64,000 bases of DNA from Oceanobacillus alkalisoli (GTDB taxonomy: Bacteria > Bacillota > Bacilli > Bacillales > Amphibacillaceae), in assembly GCF_021556485.1 (NCBI RefSeq), contig NZ_JAKGBW010000009.1:1-64000 (forward strand), read 5' to 3'. The translations under genes were made by a program, and so were the position numbers. Under the pieces are notes generated by a model that had not been told where the DNA came from, made no database searches, and saw only the letters and a list, made by a program, of their open reading frames with translations. Each line of letters starts with the position of its first letter. Within the stretch, counting starts at the first letter, position 1. Of this stretch, positions 8,136-17,312 are shown one piece after another.

Positions 8136-8258
8136 TCTTCTTATCAAGAGCGGCGGAGGGATTAGGCCCGATGAAGCCCGGCAACCTTGAAGTAAGCAAC
8201 TTTTACTTTTAATGGTGCTAATTCCTACAGATCTAACCTGATCTGGAAGATAAGAAGA
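8136..8258 (+). ncRNA. SAM-I (S-box) riboswitch
   Basis: The conserved S-box core is present: TTATCAAGAG, GGAGGGA, GATGAAGCCCGGCAACC and GGTGCTAATTCC. It is closed by a perfect 10-bp P1 helix (8136-8145 with 8249-8258). The 3' arm of P1 (TAAGAAGAGG) can alternatively pair with CCTCTTCTTA at 8283-8292 in the terminator, which is the classical antiterminator switch. High SAM should stop transcription of the metY gene. Confidence 0.97.
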
Positions 8259-8279
8259 GGACATGTATAGTAAACTATA

Positions 8280-8309
8280 CGCCCTCTTCTTAAGGAAGAG
8301 GGCGTTTTT
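8280..8309 (+). terminator. SAM riboswitch expression-platform terminator
   Basis: Ten-base perfect arms (8280-8289 and 8295-8304) with a 5-nt loop are followed by TTTTT. The 5' arm competes with the P1 3' strand of the upstream S-box. Confidence 0.95.
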
Positions 8310-8369
8310 ATTATCCCTCTCTCCAGAACAAACGAACTACATATTTTAAAAAACCAAGGAGGAAATACA

Positions 8370-10079
8370 ATGTCAGAATTCAATATTTTCGATTTAGAAA
8401 CACAAGCCCTTCACGCAGGTCAAGAGGAGCCAGATTCAGCTTCCGGAGCAAGAGCAGTACCTATTTACGAAACAACTTCCTACGTTTTCCCAAGTACAGA
8501 GCATGCGCAGGGTGTTTTTGGACTTACAACTCCAGGAAACGTCTACACACGGATCACGAACCCGACGGTGGCAGCTTTTGAACAACGAATCTCAGATCTT
8601 GAAGATGGTGTTGGAGCAGTAGCAACATCTTCTGGAATGGCTGCCATTACACTCGCTATTTTAAATATCGCTGGAACAGGTGACGAAATTATTGCAGATA
8701 GCAACCTTTACGGTGGAACGTATAACCTTTTCCTGAATACATTGCCAAAATACGGAATCAACTTCAAACTAGTCGACGGGACAAACCCAGAGAATTTCCG
8801 TGCAGCAATTACCGACAACACGAAAGCAATCTTCGGTGAAACGATCACGAACCCGAGCTTAAACGTATTCGATATTGAAGCAGTTGCCGAAATCGCACAT
8901 GAAAATGGACTCCCGCTCATCATCGACAACACGTTCGCAACCCCATTCATTACAAAACCAATTAGCTGGGGTGCCGATATCGTCATCCACTCCGCAACGA
9001 AATGGATTGGCGGTCACGGTACAACTATTGGTGGAGTCGTTGTAGACGGTGGACGCTTCAACTGGGATAACCCGCGTTTCCCTGAGTTCACAACACCGGA
9101 CGAGAGCTATAAAGGCTTAAAATACGTTGACGTTGGACCAGCTGCATTTGCAACAAAGTTACGTGTCCAACTATTACGTGACATTGGTGCTTCATTAAGT
9201 CCAAAGAGTGCTTTCACGTTCATCCAAGGGCTTGAGTCTTTACAAGTGCGAATCGACCGTCACTTGGAGAATACGAAAGATGTCGTCGCTTATTTGAAAA
9301 ACCATCCGGCAGTAGAATGGGTCAACTATCCAGGTCTTGAAGAGCACCCTTCCTATGAATTAGGGAAGAAATATTTAAAACGCGGTGCAGGTTCCATCAT
9401 TACATTCGGTATTAAAGGTGGTCGGGAAGCGGGACGTAAACTCATCGATAGCATTACGCTTTGGTCCCATGTGGCAAACGTTGGAGATTCGAAATCCTTG
9501 ATCATCCACCCTGCTTCAACGACACACCAGCAGCTAAATGCGGAAGATTTGAAAAAGAGCGGTACACCGGAAGAACTCGTCCGCTTGTCAATTGGTCTTG
9601 AATCAACGAAAGATATTTTAAAAGACCTTGACCAAGCAATTGCAAAAGCAACTGGCGAGGCACCGCAAATCACACCGACAGCAGAAGATGCAGTAAACTG
9701 GCTGCTCCATTCGCCTTTTGATCGTTCAGAAGGGTTACGCAAGAAAGCAATTGCGGTTGCTGGCGTTGAAGATGCGACAGAGAAAAAACTAAGGAACTAC
9801 GGTTTTGAAGTAATAGCTGTTGAAAATGCGGAACAATTGAGCGATGTTTCCGGATCCCTTGATGCACTTGTCGTAAACGCAGAGGAGCTTCCAAAAGAAA
9901 TCATCGAGCAGCTTATCAATAAAGAAAGCAAGATTCTTTGGCTTGAAACTAACGCTGATGACGCTACAGCTGAACATGCGCAAGCTGCAGGCATTCAGGT
10001 GGTTGAAAGCAAGTCCATTGCGAGTGAATTGGACCGTATTCGCGGCAGTAAAGCAGCAAAAGAGACAATTGAAATATAG
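8370..10079 (+). CDS. metY: O-acetylhomoserine sulfhydrylase MetY with C-terminal CoA-binding-like domain
   Basis: The first 430 residues are a complete O-acetylhomoserine (thiol)-lyase, which makes homocysteine from O-acetylhomoserine and sulfide. Visible are NVYTRITNPT, SSGMAAITLAIL, the PLP lysine in HSATKWIGGHGT and the MetY insertion around GRFNWDNPRFPEFT. Typical MetY stops near residue 430, but this protein has 569. The extra part (about 455-560) resembles a CoA-binding (YccU-type) Rossmann domain: KAIAVAGVE, LRNYGFEVIAV, ILWLETN, AQAAGIQVVESKSIASE. AAGGAGG precedes the ATG, and the S-box directly upstream should repress it when SAM is plentiful. The role of the extension is unknown; nucleotide or metabolite sensing is only a guess. 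Confidence 0.92.
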   Translation: MSEFNIFDLETQALHAGQEEPDSASGARAVPIYETTSYVFPSTEHAQGVFGLTTPGNVYTRITNPTVAAFEQRISDLEDGVGAVATSSGMAAITLAILNIAGTGDEIIADSNLYGGTYNLFLNTLPKYGINFKLVDGTNPENFRAAITDNTKAIFGETITNPSLNVFDIEAVAEIAHENGLPLIIDNTFATPFITKPISWGADIVIHSATKWIGGHGTTIGGVVVDGGRFNWDNPRFPEFTTPDESYKGLKYVDVGPAAFATKLRVQLLRDIGASLSPKSAFTFIQGLESLQVRIDRHLENTKDVVAYLKNHPAVEWVNYPGLEEHPSYELGKKYLKRGAGSIITFGIKGGREAGRKLIDSITLWSHVANVGDSKSLIIHPASTTHQQLNAEDLKKSGTPEELVRLSIGLESTKDILKDLDQAIAKATGEAPQITPTAEDAVNWLLHSPFDRSEGLRKKAIAVAGVEDATEKKLRNYGFEVIAVENAEQLSDVSGSLDALVVNAEELPKEIIEQLINKESKILWLETNADDATAEHAQAAGIQVVESKSIASELDRIRGSKAAKETIEI

Positions 10080-10094
10080 AAATGGAGCTTTCAA

Positions 10095-10130
10095 AAAGAA
10101 ACGAATGCCAGGTGCGTTCGTTTCTTTTTT
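10095..10130 (+). terminator. Intrinsic terminator of metY
   Basis: AAAGAAACGAA (10095-10105) pairs with TTCGTTTCTTT (10117-10127), and Ts continue after the stem. It lies 15 nt beyond the stop. Confidence 0.85.
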
Positions 10131-10255
10131 GTCTCCTCCCTTCCTCTTGTTTAACTTAAGTTTTTTAGGAGTAGTATAATAGGGTAAGTAGAGAATAGTA
10201 GACAAATTAAATCCACGTTTTATACTGGTAGTAGACAGATTATAGGTGTGATACG

Positions 10256-11140
10256 ATGAAAAAAATATTATTTATCCTTTTTGCAATCATTCTTTTAACA
10301 ATAGGAATACTTTATTATATAGATAGTCAGCCCCCGGCATTAAACCAGCCTTTAATCCCTGAGGAGAACGAAGAAGAATTAATGGAAGAAACTGAACCAA
10401 TTCAAGATGACCAGGATGAGGTAGAGGAAACGGCAGAGGAAGAAAACAGCTTTTCCGAACGGCTATCCCACGTCGTTAAAGATACGTTCGGAAGGATTTT
10501 TCAGCGTGAAGTAAAAATAGTCGCGATTGGGGATTCACTCACCCGCGGAGTCGGTGATACGACAAATAGCGGCGGTTATGTAGGAATTTTAGAACGCTCA
10601 TTAAACCAGGAAGAAGAAATTGCGACATTTGAAAACTTTGGTATACCTGGTAACCGGACGGATCAGCTTTTAATCCGTTTAGGGCAACCTGAAATCATTG
10701 AAGCGCTGGAAGAAGCGAATATTGTTCTTGTCACAATTGGTGCGAATGACATTATGGAAGTGGCGAAGGAAAATATTACAAACCTGGAAATAAAAGACTT
10801 CATTCAAGAACATAGCGATTACGAAGAACGGCTTGAGGAAATTCTTGAAACGCTCTCTGACATTAATTCGAATGCCGATATTTATCTGCTCGGAATTTAC
10901 AATCCCTTTGAAAGGTATTTCCAAGATATCGAGGAATTAAATCAGATTGTAAATACCTGGAATGAGACAGGAAGCAGCTTGGCGAACGAAATGGATAATA
11001 TTACGTTCATCCCGATCATCGATTTATTTGCCGGGAATGAGGATCCTATATTTGCCGATGATAATTTTCACCCAAATTATGCTGGTTATTATTTGATGGC
11101 AGAGCGCGTGTTAGACTATATTTCTAGAGAAGAAGGTTGA
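10256..11140 (+). CDS. ypmR: SGNH/GDSL-family lipase or esterase (YpmR-like)
   Basis: A 294-residue extracytoplasmic SGNH hydrolase. An N-terminal membrane anchor (residues about 4-22) precedes an acidic linker (residues 35-65, rich in Glu). Then follow block I IGDSLTRGVGD with the nucleophilic Ser, block II FGIPGNRTDQ with the oxyanion Gly, block III IGANDI with Asn, and block V DDNFHPNYAGY with the catalytic Asp and His. B. subtilis pairs ypmR with ypmS, as here, where ypmS starts four bases after this stop. The natural ester substrate is unknown. The acidic linker probably spans the cell-wall zone. Start is the ATG after an AGGTGTGATACG site. Confidence 0.88.
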   Translation: MKKILFILFAIILLTIGILYYIDSQPPALNQPLIPEENEEELMEETEPIQDDQDEVEETAEEENSFSERLSHVVKDTFGRIFQREVKIVAIGDSLTRGVGDTTNSGGYVGILERSLNQEEEIATFENFGIPGNRTDQLLIRLGQPEIIEALEEANIVLVTIGANDIMEVAKENITNLEIKDFIQEHSDYEERLEEILETLSDINSNADIYLLGIYNPFERYFQDIEELNQIVNTWNETGSSLANEMDNITFIPIIDLFAGNEDPIFADDNFHPNYAGYYLMAERVLDYISREEG

Positions 11141-11143
11141 CTC

Positions 11144-11782
11144 ATGGCAAGAACCGATAAGCATAAACCAAAACTAAATTGGAAAAAAGGTTTTTTCCTG
11201 ATTCTAGCGTTAAATATTGCCGGCTTCCTGCTGCTTATCAGCTTGATTTTTTGGCCGGCGGAAGATGTGGAACTGCCTAGCGAAACAGAAAAAGTGAAAC
11301 AGGAAAGCTCCGAATTCGTCGTCCGGACATCCAAGGAAAATTTAAATAGCTTGATTAACGCATATATTGAACATTTAACTGAAAATACGCGTCATAAGTA
11401 CCGCATTGAGTTAGAGGAGGATGTGCATTTAATCGGTGAACTTCCGGTTTTCTCAACCACTGTTCCTATTTCCATGCGCTTTGAACCGGAAGTCGTGGAA
11501 AACGGGGATATTATTTTGCGACAGGAATCGATTTCACTTGGACTATTGGAACTACCGAACCGAAGAATTATGCAATACTTGGACAGATATTTACCAATGC
11601 CAGATTGGGTCATTGTCGATCCAAATGAAGAAGAAATTTATATTGCAATTACAGACATGGATATCCGCAGTAACTTCGAACTTGCCGTCGAAAGTCTTGA
11701 CTTGAAGGAAAACAATCTCGCCTTCCGCATCAGCGTCCCCTACGAAACATTTGGCATCGAAAGCTGGAAAATGTTCCCTTGA
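11144..11782 (+). CDS. ypmS: YpmS family protein (DUF2140)
   Basis: A 212-residue membrane-anchored protein with one N-terminal helix (about residues 16-36, FFLILALNIAGFLLLISLIFWP) and an extracytoplasmic domain of beta-strand character. The spacing to ypmR (three bases between stop and start) and the same order as in B. subtilis identify it as YpmS, whose function is not established. The conserved tail LAFRISVPYETFGIESWKM matches the family end. The stop codon abuts repeat cluster 4, so that cluster may end the ypmRS transcript. A role in envelope lipid or polymer handling with YpmR is inferred from pairing only. Confidence 0.83.
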   Translation: MARTDKHKPKLNWKKGFFLILALNIAGFLLLISLIFWPAEDVELPSETEKVKQESSEFVVRTSKENLNSLINAYIEHLTENTRHKYRIELEEDVHLIGELPVFSTTVPISMRFEPEVVENGDIILRQESISLGLLELPNRRIMQYLDRYLPMPDWVIVDPNEEEIYIAITDMDIRSNFELAVESLDLKENNLAFRISVPYETFGIESWKMFP

Positions 11783-11784
11783 GC

Positions 11785-11881
11785 GGGACATTGGGGTCAG
11801 AGCACTTGTCCCATTTGGGAGCGGGACGTGAGGGTCAGAGCAACTGTCCCAGTGGGACAACTGCTCTGAGCCTCTCGTTCC
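11785..11881. repeat. REP-like repeats, cluster 4 (three units)
   Basis: Forward units at 11785-11812 and 11823-11850 and a degenerate inverted unit at 11854-11881 start three bases after the ypmS stop. The second and third are four bases apart and can form a long hairpin. Confidence 0.82.
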
Positions 11882-11949
11882 TTTTTGCATGAATTTTTCT
11901 TACTAGGGCAGGCTAATCATTGTTAACTTTACGAAATGAGGGATGAACA

Positions 11950-13575
11950 ATGAGTAAAGAACCACCCAAAGACAATTACGAGACACATAAGGAAGACGAG
12001 AACACGCTAACGACGCGGCAAGGTCATCCGGTTACGAATAACCAGAATATCCGAACCGTTGGAAACCGCGGACCGGCGATGCTTGAAAACTATGACTTTA
12101 TTGAGAAAATCAGCCACTTCGACCGCGAAAAAGTTCCGGAGCGGATTGTACATGCCCGAGGTGCCGGAGCTCATGGTTATTTTGAAACATACGGTACCGT
12201 CGGAGATGAACCTGTTGCTAAGTATACCCGGGCGAAAGTTTTTCAAGAGAAAGGGAAGCAAACCCCTGTCTTTGTCCGTTTCTCAACCGTTGTACACGGG
12301 AATCATTCCCCTGAAACCGTACGTGACCCAAGAGGCTTTGCCGTAAAATTTTACACAGAAGATGGAAATTGGGACTTAGTCGGAAATCATATAAAAATAT
12401 TCTTCATTCGTGATGCGATGAAGTTCCCTGATATGATCCACGCTTTCCGACCAGATCCTGTGACAAACGTTCAGGACAGTGAGCGTTTCTTTGATTTCTG
12501 CGCGAACTCACCGGAATCTTTCCATATGGTGACATTTATTTATTCACCTTGGGGCATTCCTGCCAATTACCGTATGATGCAAGGGTCCGGCGTGAACACG
12601 TATAAATGGGTAAACGCGGAAGGTAAAGCGGTTCTCGTTAAATATCACTGGGAACCGAAACAAGGAATCAAGAACCTTACTACGAAAGAAGCGCAAGAAG
12701 TCCAAGGAAAAAACTTTAACCATGCAACACAGGATTTATATGAAGCGATTGAACGAGGAGAATATCCTGAATGGGAGCTGTTCGTCCAAATTATGGAAGA
12801 CGGCCCACACCCAGAACTGGATTTCGATCCGCTTGACGATACAAAATTATGGCCGGATGACCAATTCCCGTGGCTTCCAGTTGGAAAAATGGTCTTAAAT
12901 CGCAACCCGGAGAATTATTTTACAGAAGTAGAACAAGCCGCTTTTGGAACAGGGGTACTTGTCGATGGGTTAGACTTTTCCGATGACAAGATGCTGCAGG
13001 GACGTACCTTCTCCTACTCTGACACTCAGCGTTACCGCGTTGGCGCCAACTACTTACAATTGCCAATTAATGCCGCAAAAAGACGTGTCGCAACGAATCA
13101 GGAAGGCGGCCAAATGCGTTTTGATAATGATAAAGGATCCAAACAAAACTTACATGTGAACTATGAACCTTCCAGCTTAGGCGGTCTTGAAGAAGCTGAA
13201 CAGACCGGGAAAGAGTACACTCCTTATGTAGAAGGTAATATTGTCCGCAAATCGATCGACCGGGATGATAATACGAAACAAGCTGGAGAAACCTATCGTA
13301 AATTCGAACAATGGGAAAAAGATGAGCTCATCCATAACCTCGTGAACGACCTTGCAACTTGTGCGCAAGTCATCCAGGATAAAATGATTGCTCTTGCGGA
13401 GGCAGCGGATGAAGAATATGGCAGAAGATTACGCGAAGGTCTGGAACAAGCAAATAAACAAAAAGCTTCCACTATGGCGGAAGCTGCGGAAGAAATGCAT
13501 CCCCTCGGCGCAAAAAACGCAGACAAAGCTGTTAAAGAAGCAACCCGAAAAGGACACGACGCCGAACCATATTAA
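11950..13575 (+). CDS. Monofunctional heme catalase (clade 1-like)
   Basis: A 541-residue heme catalase that converts hydrogen peroxide to water and oxygen. [13 protein letters not shown] carries the distal catalytic His, [23 protein letters not shown] contains the distal Asn, and [15 protein letters not shown] contains the proximal heme-ligand Tyr in the R-x-F-x-Y-x-D-T-Q motif. The sequence [19 protein letters not shown] looks more like clade 1 catalases than B. subtilis KatA. The C-terminus is about 50 residues longer than a 483-residue small-subunit catalase, and the extension is charged and Ala-rich ([20 protein letters not shown]). GAGGGATGAACA precedes the ATG. I saw no convincing PerR box in the 70 bases upstream. 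It converges with mntD across a repeat cluster. Confidence 0.93.
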   Translation: MSKEPPKDNYETHKEDENTLTTRQGHPVTNNQNIRTVGNRGPAMLENYDFIEKISHFDREKVPERIVHARGAGAHGYFETYGTVGDEPVAKYTRAKVFQEKGKQTPVFVRFSTVVHGNHSPETVRDPRGFAVKFYTEDGNWDLVGNHIKIFFIRDAMKFPDMIHAFRPDPVTNVQDSERFFDFCANSPESFHMVTFIYSPWGIPANYRMMQGSGVNTYKWVNAEGKAVLVKYHWEPKQGIKNLTTKEAQEVQGKNFNHATQDLYEAIERGEYPEWELFVQIMEDGPHPELDFDPLDDTKLWPDDQFPWLPVGKMVLNRNPENYFTEVEQAAFGTGVLVDGLDFSDDKMLQGRTFSYSDTQRYRVGANYLQLPINAAKRRVATNQEGGQMRFDNDKGSKQNLHVNYEPSSLGGLEEAEQTGKEYTPYVEGNIVRKSIDRDDNTKQAGETYRKFEQWEKDELIHNLVNDLATCAQVIQDKMIALAEAADEEYGRRLREGLEQANKQKASTMAEAAEEMHPLGAKNADKAVKEATRKGHDAEPY

Positions 13576-13578
13576 AGC

Positions 13579-13685
13579 GGGACATTGGGGTCAGTGCAGC
13601 TGTCCCAGTTGTGGTAGGCGGGACACGGGGTCAGAGCATTTGTCCCGACGCACAGTGGGACAAATGCTCTGACCCCCTATGTCCC
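13579..13685. repeat. REP-like repeats, cluster 5 (three units) between convergent genes
   Basis: Units at 13579-13606 and 13620-13646 (forward) and 13657-13685 (inverted). The last two form a nearly perfect 27-base inverted pair that should fold strongly, and with no other terminator present it probably serves katA-like and mntD genes from both sides. The inverted unit overlaps mntD: its GGGACATAG supplies the final Gly and Thr codons and the stop. Confidence 0.88.
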
Positions 13686-14549
13686 GATTTCTGGTTTCAT
13701 TCGTTTGGCGATGAGGCCATGGGCTGCTGAGAAGATGAAGCTTAATAGAAAGACCAGTCCGGTAGCAAAGGCCATGGAGCCTGAAATCGATGTGTCAATC
13801 CATGCAGCAATCCAGTAACCGACAAGAGCGGACACAACTCCGAAACCGCCGCTTAGTACAATCATAAGCGACAATTTATCGGTCCATAAATAGGCAGATG
13901 CTGCTGGAGTGATGAGCATCGCAACGACCATGATCGCCCCCACCGCGTCAAAAGAAGCGACCGTTGTCACGGAAACTAACCCCATAAATACATAATGCAT
14001 CAACAGCACCGGAATTCCCAAACTTGCTGCCAATGCTGGATCAAAAGTGGTAATCTTCCACTCTTTATAAAATGCCACAATCGAAATTAAAACAACGAGA
14101 AATACAAATAACAACATCGCAGTCGCTTGGGGAATTTCCCCGATAATCGGCAATGTAATCGTATGGAATGGAATGAAGGTAATTTCCCCCATTAATGCAT
14201 GCTGAACGTCCAAGTGGGCATTCCCGATTGATGTAGCAATTAAAATCACACCAATTGCAAACAATGTCGTAAACACAATCCCCATCGAGGCATCATGCTG
14301 CACATCGAGGGTATGCAGGGCCTGCACAAGAAAAGCTGTCAGTAACCCTGCAAGTATTCCACCAATTAACATCGCCGTCCCGCTTACTTCCCTTGTTACA
14401 ATAAACGCTAGTACGATTCCAAGTAAAACAGTGTGGCTGATCGCGTCTGCCATCATCGCCGTTTTCCGCAAGATGAGGAAGACGCCGATAATACCGCAAG
14501 ATAAGCCTACTAATGAAGCTGTCAACAGAATCCATGCTGTATAACTCAT
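13677..14549 (-). CDS. mntD: Manganese ABC transporter permease MntD
   Basis: A 290-residue membrane permease of the ABC-3 family with about eight to nine hydrophobic helices. It is the second permease of the MntABCD Mn(II) importer. The domain features ADAISHTVLLGIV near the N-terminus and GAIMVVAMLITPAASAYLWTDKL are those of metal-type (zinc/manganese) permeases. The ATG at 14549 overlaps the mntC stop as ATGA and follows GGTGGGAGGACG, so the further upstream in-frame start is not used. The C-terminal codons (IGT-stop) lie within a REP-like unit, so the natural end may have been altered by the repeat. Confidence 0.9.
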   Translation of the reverse strand: MSYTAWILLTASLVGLSCGIIGVFLILRKTAMMADAISHTVLLGIVLAFIVTREVSGTAMLIGGILAGLLTAFLVQALHTLDVQHDASMGIVFTTLFAIGVILIATSIGNAHLDVQHALMGEITFIPFHTITLPIIGEIPQATAMLLFVFLVVLISIVAFYKEWKITTFDPALAASLGIPVLLMHYVFMGLVSVTTVASFDAVGAIMVVAMLITPAASAYLWTDKLSLMIVLSGGFGVVSALVGYWIAAWIDTSISGSMAFATGLVFLLSFIFSAAHGLIAKRMKPEIGT

Positions 14550-15457
14550 CGTCCTCCCACCTCCTGTTTCCAACCTTGCAGCTGATTTTTCCGCTGAAGT
14601 TTATACTGTACATAATGGATCAGTATTCCCTTTTCCTTTCCAAAAACTAACGATAATACAAAAAATCCTGCACCGATCACAACGATGAACGGCCCGGTCG
14701 GTAATCCACGCCCATAGGAACTAATCAACGTGCCAATTGCTCCTGACAAACCGCCAATTACTGCTGATAAAAGAATCATCGTTCGAAAGGATTGCGTCCA
14801 GTAACGGGCACTCACCGCAGGAATGATAAGCAATGCCGCCATTAAAATCACTCCAACAGCCTGGATTCCAATCACAATCGTCAGCACAAGTACGATTGTA
14901 TATAACGTATTCATCCCTTTAACGGATAGGCCGATTCCCCCCGCAAATTGCTGATCAAACAGAAATATTTTCCACTCTTTAAATCCAATGAACACAATAA
15001 ACAATACGATGAGCGCAAGAATAAGCATCGTTATGACATCCGAACGCACCATTGCTGCCGCCTGACCGAAGATAAAGCTATCCAGTCCACTCTGATTTCC
15101 TCCAGCTGACCGGTTCGCAATAGTCAAAAGCATAATACCGAAGCCATAAAACACAGCTAAAATCATGCCCATTGCCGAGTCTTCTGAAATCCTACTGGAG
15201 GTGGTGATCCATTGGATAAATAGCGCCCCAATCAAGGAACTGATCGCAGCACCTATAATGATAACGAGGAGATTTTTCTCTCCCAAAATGAAAAATGCAA
15301 TCACTACACCCGGGAGTGCCGCATGGGAAAGGGCATCGCTCATCAAGTTCTGCCGTTTCCAGTAAGCGATACAGCCGATTGCACCAGCCGCAATCCCTAA
15401 AGTCATCGTACTCAGAAGCACCCAACCAAGATTACTATTCCATAAAGTTGACAGCAT
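14546..15457 (-). CDS. mntC: Manganese ABC transporter permease MntC
   Basis: A 303-residue ABC-3 family permease with about eight to nine transmembrane helices, forming the membrane channel with MntD. SDALSHAALPGVVIAF and AVGVILMAALLIIPAVSARYWT are the hallmark regions. The frame is open for 29 codons upstream inside mntB, but the ATG at 15457 sits one base after the mntB TAA, with a GGGAGCGAG ribosome site inside the end of mntB. Tight coupling on both sides (one base after mntB, ATGA overlap with mntD) shows a single operon. Transported metal is inferred as manganese from the operon match and the MntR-like box; zinc is less likely. Confidence 0.9.
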   Translation of the reverse strand: MLSTLWNSNLGWVLLSTMTLGIAAGAIGCIAYWKRQNLMSDALSHAALPGVVIAFFILGEKNLLVIIIGAAISSLIGALFIQWITTSSRISEDSAMGMILAVFYGFGIMLLTIANRSAGGNQSGLDSFIFGQAAAMVRSDVITMLILALIVLFIVFIGFKEWKIFLFDQQFAGGIGLSVKGMNTLYTIVLVLTIVIGIQAVGVILMAALLIIPAVSARYWTQSFRTMILLSAVIGGLSGAIGTLISSYGRGLPTGPFIVVIGAGFFVLSLVFGKEKGILIHYVQYKLQRKNQLQGWKQEVGGR

Positions 15458-15458
15458 C

Positions 15459-16196
15459 TTAACTGCTCGCTCCCATCCAGCGCATATTTCCGCCGTACGT
15501 TTCCGCAATCTTATCCCTTGTGAAAACTTCTGCGGTCCGTCCATGACTGATGACTGTACGGTTCAGCAAAAGGACATGGTCAAAATAATCCTCAACGGTT
15601 TGTAAATCATGATGAACGACGAGCACGGTTTTCCCTTTTGCCTTTAATTCCTGGAGAATCGTCATAATCGCCCGTTCTGTTGCCGCGTCTACACCGGCAA
15701 GCGGTTCATCCATGAAATATAAATCAGCATCCTGTACAAGGGCTCTTGCTAAAAACACACGTTGCTGCTGACCTCCTGAGAGCTGGCTGATCTGCCTATC
15801 AGCAAAGTCAGCCATCCCCATTTTATCCAATGCTTCGTATGCCTTCGCTTTATCTTTCTTCGTCGGCCGCTTCAACCAGCCGATTTTACCGTATAGCCCC
15901 ATTGTCACAACATCTAAAGCATCGGTCGGAAAATCCCAATCCACCGCCCCGCGCTGTGGGACATATCCAATACGCCTTTTCGCTTTCCGGAAAGGTTCAT
16001 TGAAAAACTTCACAGAACCGGTAAGCGGTGGATGCAAATTCAATATTGTTTTGATTAAAGTGGATTTACCCGCTCCATTTGGACCAATAATCCCTGTTAA
16101 TGATCCCGCATGCACATCAATGTTGATACTGTGCAACACATTCGTCTTCCGGTAAGAAGCGAATAAATTGTTCACGTTTAACACGACTTCATTCAT
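15459..16196 (-). CDS. mntB: Manganese ABC transporter ATP-binding protein MntB
   Basis: A 245-residue ABC ATPase that drives MntCD. Walker A is GPNGAGKST, the Q-loop region is VPQRGAVDWDFP (a characteristic string of B. subtilis MntB), the signature is LSGGQQQR, Walker B is DLYFMDEP, and the H-switch is VVHHD. A GTG at 16205 overlaps the mntA stop as GTGA. I prefer the ATG at 16196 because GGAGAG is eight bases away from it and lies too close to the GTG. It is the second gene of mntABCD. Confidence 0.93.
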   Translation of the reverse strand: MNEVVLNVNNLFASYRKTNVLHSINIDVHAGSLTGIIGPNGAGKSTLIKTILNLHPPLTGSVKFFNEPFRKAKRRIGYVPQRGAVDWDFPTDALDVVTMGLYGKIGWLKRPTKKDKAKAYEALDKMGMADFADRQISQLSGGQQQRVFLARALVQDADLYFMDEPLAGVDAATERAIMTILQELKAKGKTVLVVHHDLQTVEDYFDHVLLLNRTVISHGRTAEVFTRDKIAETYGGNMRWMGASS

Positions 16197-16201
16197 TTCC
16201 T

Positions 16202-17149
16202 TCACTCTCCACTTAGTGCTTCATAAATCGTATTCACATTATAGCGGTACATACCAATATATGTGCCTTCTTCCGAATCGGGCGCTCCCATTGCATCGGA
16301 AAATAACTCCCCGCCGAGTTCAACCGGAACCCCTTCACTTTGTGCACCTTCGAGTACTGCTTCAATCGTATTGGAATTAATACTGCTCTCTACAAAAATC
16401 GCTGGTACCGTACGTTCTTTAATAATTCCAATTGTTTCATCAATATCAGAGATGCCAATCTCATCTTCTGTACTTAAACCTTGTAAACCAACAACTTCAA
16501 TATCATGCATATTTCCGAAATAGCCAAAAGCATCATGCGCAGTTACGAGAACCCGGTTTTCTTCCGGAATCTCAGCTAACTTCTTCGCCTCTTCCCTCAA
16601 CTCATCCAGTTCTGCAAAATAATTTTGTTTATTCTCTTCAAAGTAATCCGCATCATCCGGTGAATAAGCCTTAAGCTCCTCTACAGCCGCATCCAGTGCC
16701 GCTTCCCACAGATCAATATCAAACCATATATGCGGGTCACGCGCCCCGTCTTCATCATCTAAAAGGCTTTCTTCAGGAAGTGTTTTCCCAATCGCCAATG
16801 CCGGTTTCGAATCACGGATGGACTGGAACATATCTACCATGTTCGCTTCCAGGTTCAAACCATTATAAAAAATAACTTCGGCTTCATCGACCTTGGTCAT
16901 ATCACTCTGGGTCGGATTGTATAAATGTGGATCTACCGATGGTCCCATCAAACTCTCGACATCTACACGATCACCCCCGATTGCCGAAAGCGGCTCACCA
17001 ATTTGAGCAATCGTTGTTAAAACTTGAATCTTCTCATCTGAAGAGGCTTCAGAATCATTTGCCGACTTTTCTTCTCCGCTACAAGCGGCTAGTAAAAGCG
17101 TAAAAACTAATGCTGTAACTACACACAACTTTTTACTGAACACCTTCAT
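16202..17149 (-). CDS. mntA: Manganese-binding lipoprotein MntA
   Basis: A 315-residue lipoprotein of the cluster A-I metal-binding family (ZnuA/MntA/PsaA). The signal peptide ends in the lipobox LLLAACSG, so the mature protein is lipid-anchored outside the membrane. Metal ligands expected in the family are visible: His in VDPHLYNPTQSD and DPHIWFD, His in VTAHDAFGYFG, and a late Asp/Glu. The short His-poor loop after residue 110 favours manganese over zinc. The upstream in-frame start is discarded because GGGGGAGGAAGT lies before the ATG at 17149. It is first in mntABCD and preceded by a promoter and MntR-like box. Confidence 0.92.
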   Translation of the reverse strand: MKVFSKKLCVVTALVFTLLLAACSGEEKSANDSEASSDEKIQVLTTIAQIGEPLSAIGGDRVDVESLMGPSVDPHLYNPTQSDMTKVDEAEVIFYNGLNLEANMVDMFQSIRDSKPALAIGKTLPEESLLDDEDGARDPHIWFDIDLWEAALDAAVEELKAYSPDDADYFEENKQNYFAELDELREEAKKLAEIPEENRVLVTAHDAFGYFGNMHDIEVVGLQGLSTEDEIGISDIDETIGIIKERTVPAIFVESSINSNTIEAVLEGAQSEGVPVELGGELFSDAMGAPDSEEGTYIGMYRYNVNTIYEALSGE

Positions 17150-17167
17150 TTTTACTTCCTCCCCCAA

Positions 17168-17184
17168 AGTTTCCCTCACGCAAC
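17168..17184 (-). promoter_or_regulatory. MntR-like operator of mntABCD
   Basis: On the minus strand the sequence GTTGCGTGAGGGAAACT matches the B. subtilis MntR box (TTTGCCTTAAGGAAACT, as I recall it) at 13 of 17 positions. It lies between the -10 element and the mntA ribosome site, where MntR with Mn(II) would block transcription. Confidence 0.7.
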
Positions 17185-17201
17185 ATTATGTTCTAAACAC
17201 C

Positions 17202-17230
17202 ACAATATTACCTCTCCCCACATTTGTCAA
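17202..17230 (-). promoter_or_regulatory. Sigma-A promoter of mntABCD
   Basis: On the minus strand TTGACA (17230-17225) and TATTGT (17207-17202) are 17 bases apart. The -35 is perfect and the -10 weak. Confidence 0.65.
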
Positions 17231-17262
17231 GACCTTTTACTAAAAATTTTAATTTAAACAGC

Positions 17263-17290
17263 GGGACACTGGGATCAGAGCATTTGTCCC
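17263..17290. repeat. REP-like repeat, single unit (cluster 6)
   Basis: One forward 28-bp unit, with GGGATCAGAG in place of GGGGTCAGAG. It lies between the mnt promoter and the adhesin terminator. Confidence 0.78.
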
Positions 17291-17312
17291 GCCCCCACCT
17301 CATGTCCGGCAC

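Noticed and set aside
11882-11949. PerR box before the catalase gene
   Set aside because: No sequence close to TTATAATNATTATAA was found, only ordinary A/T-rich bases.
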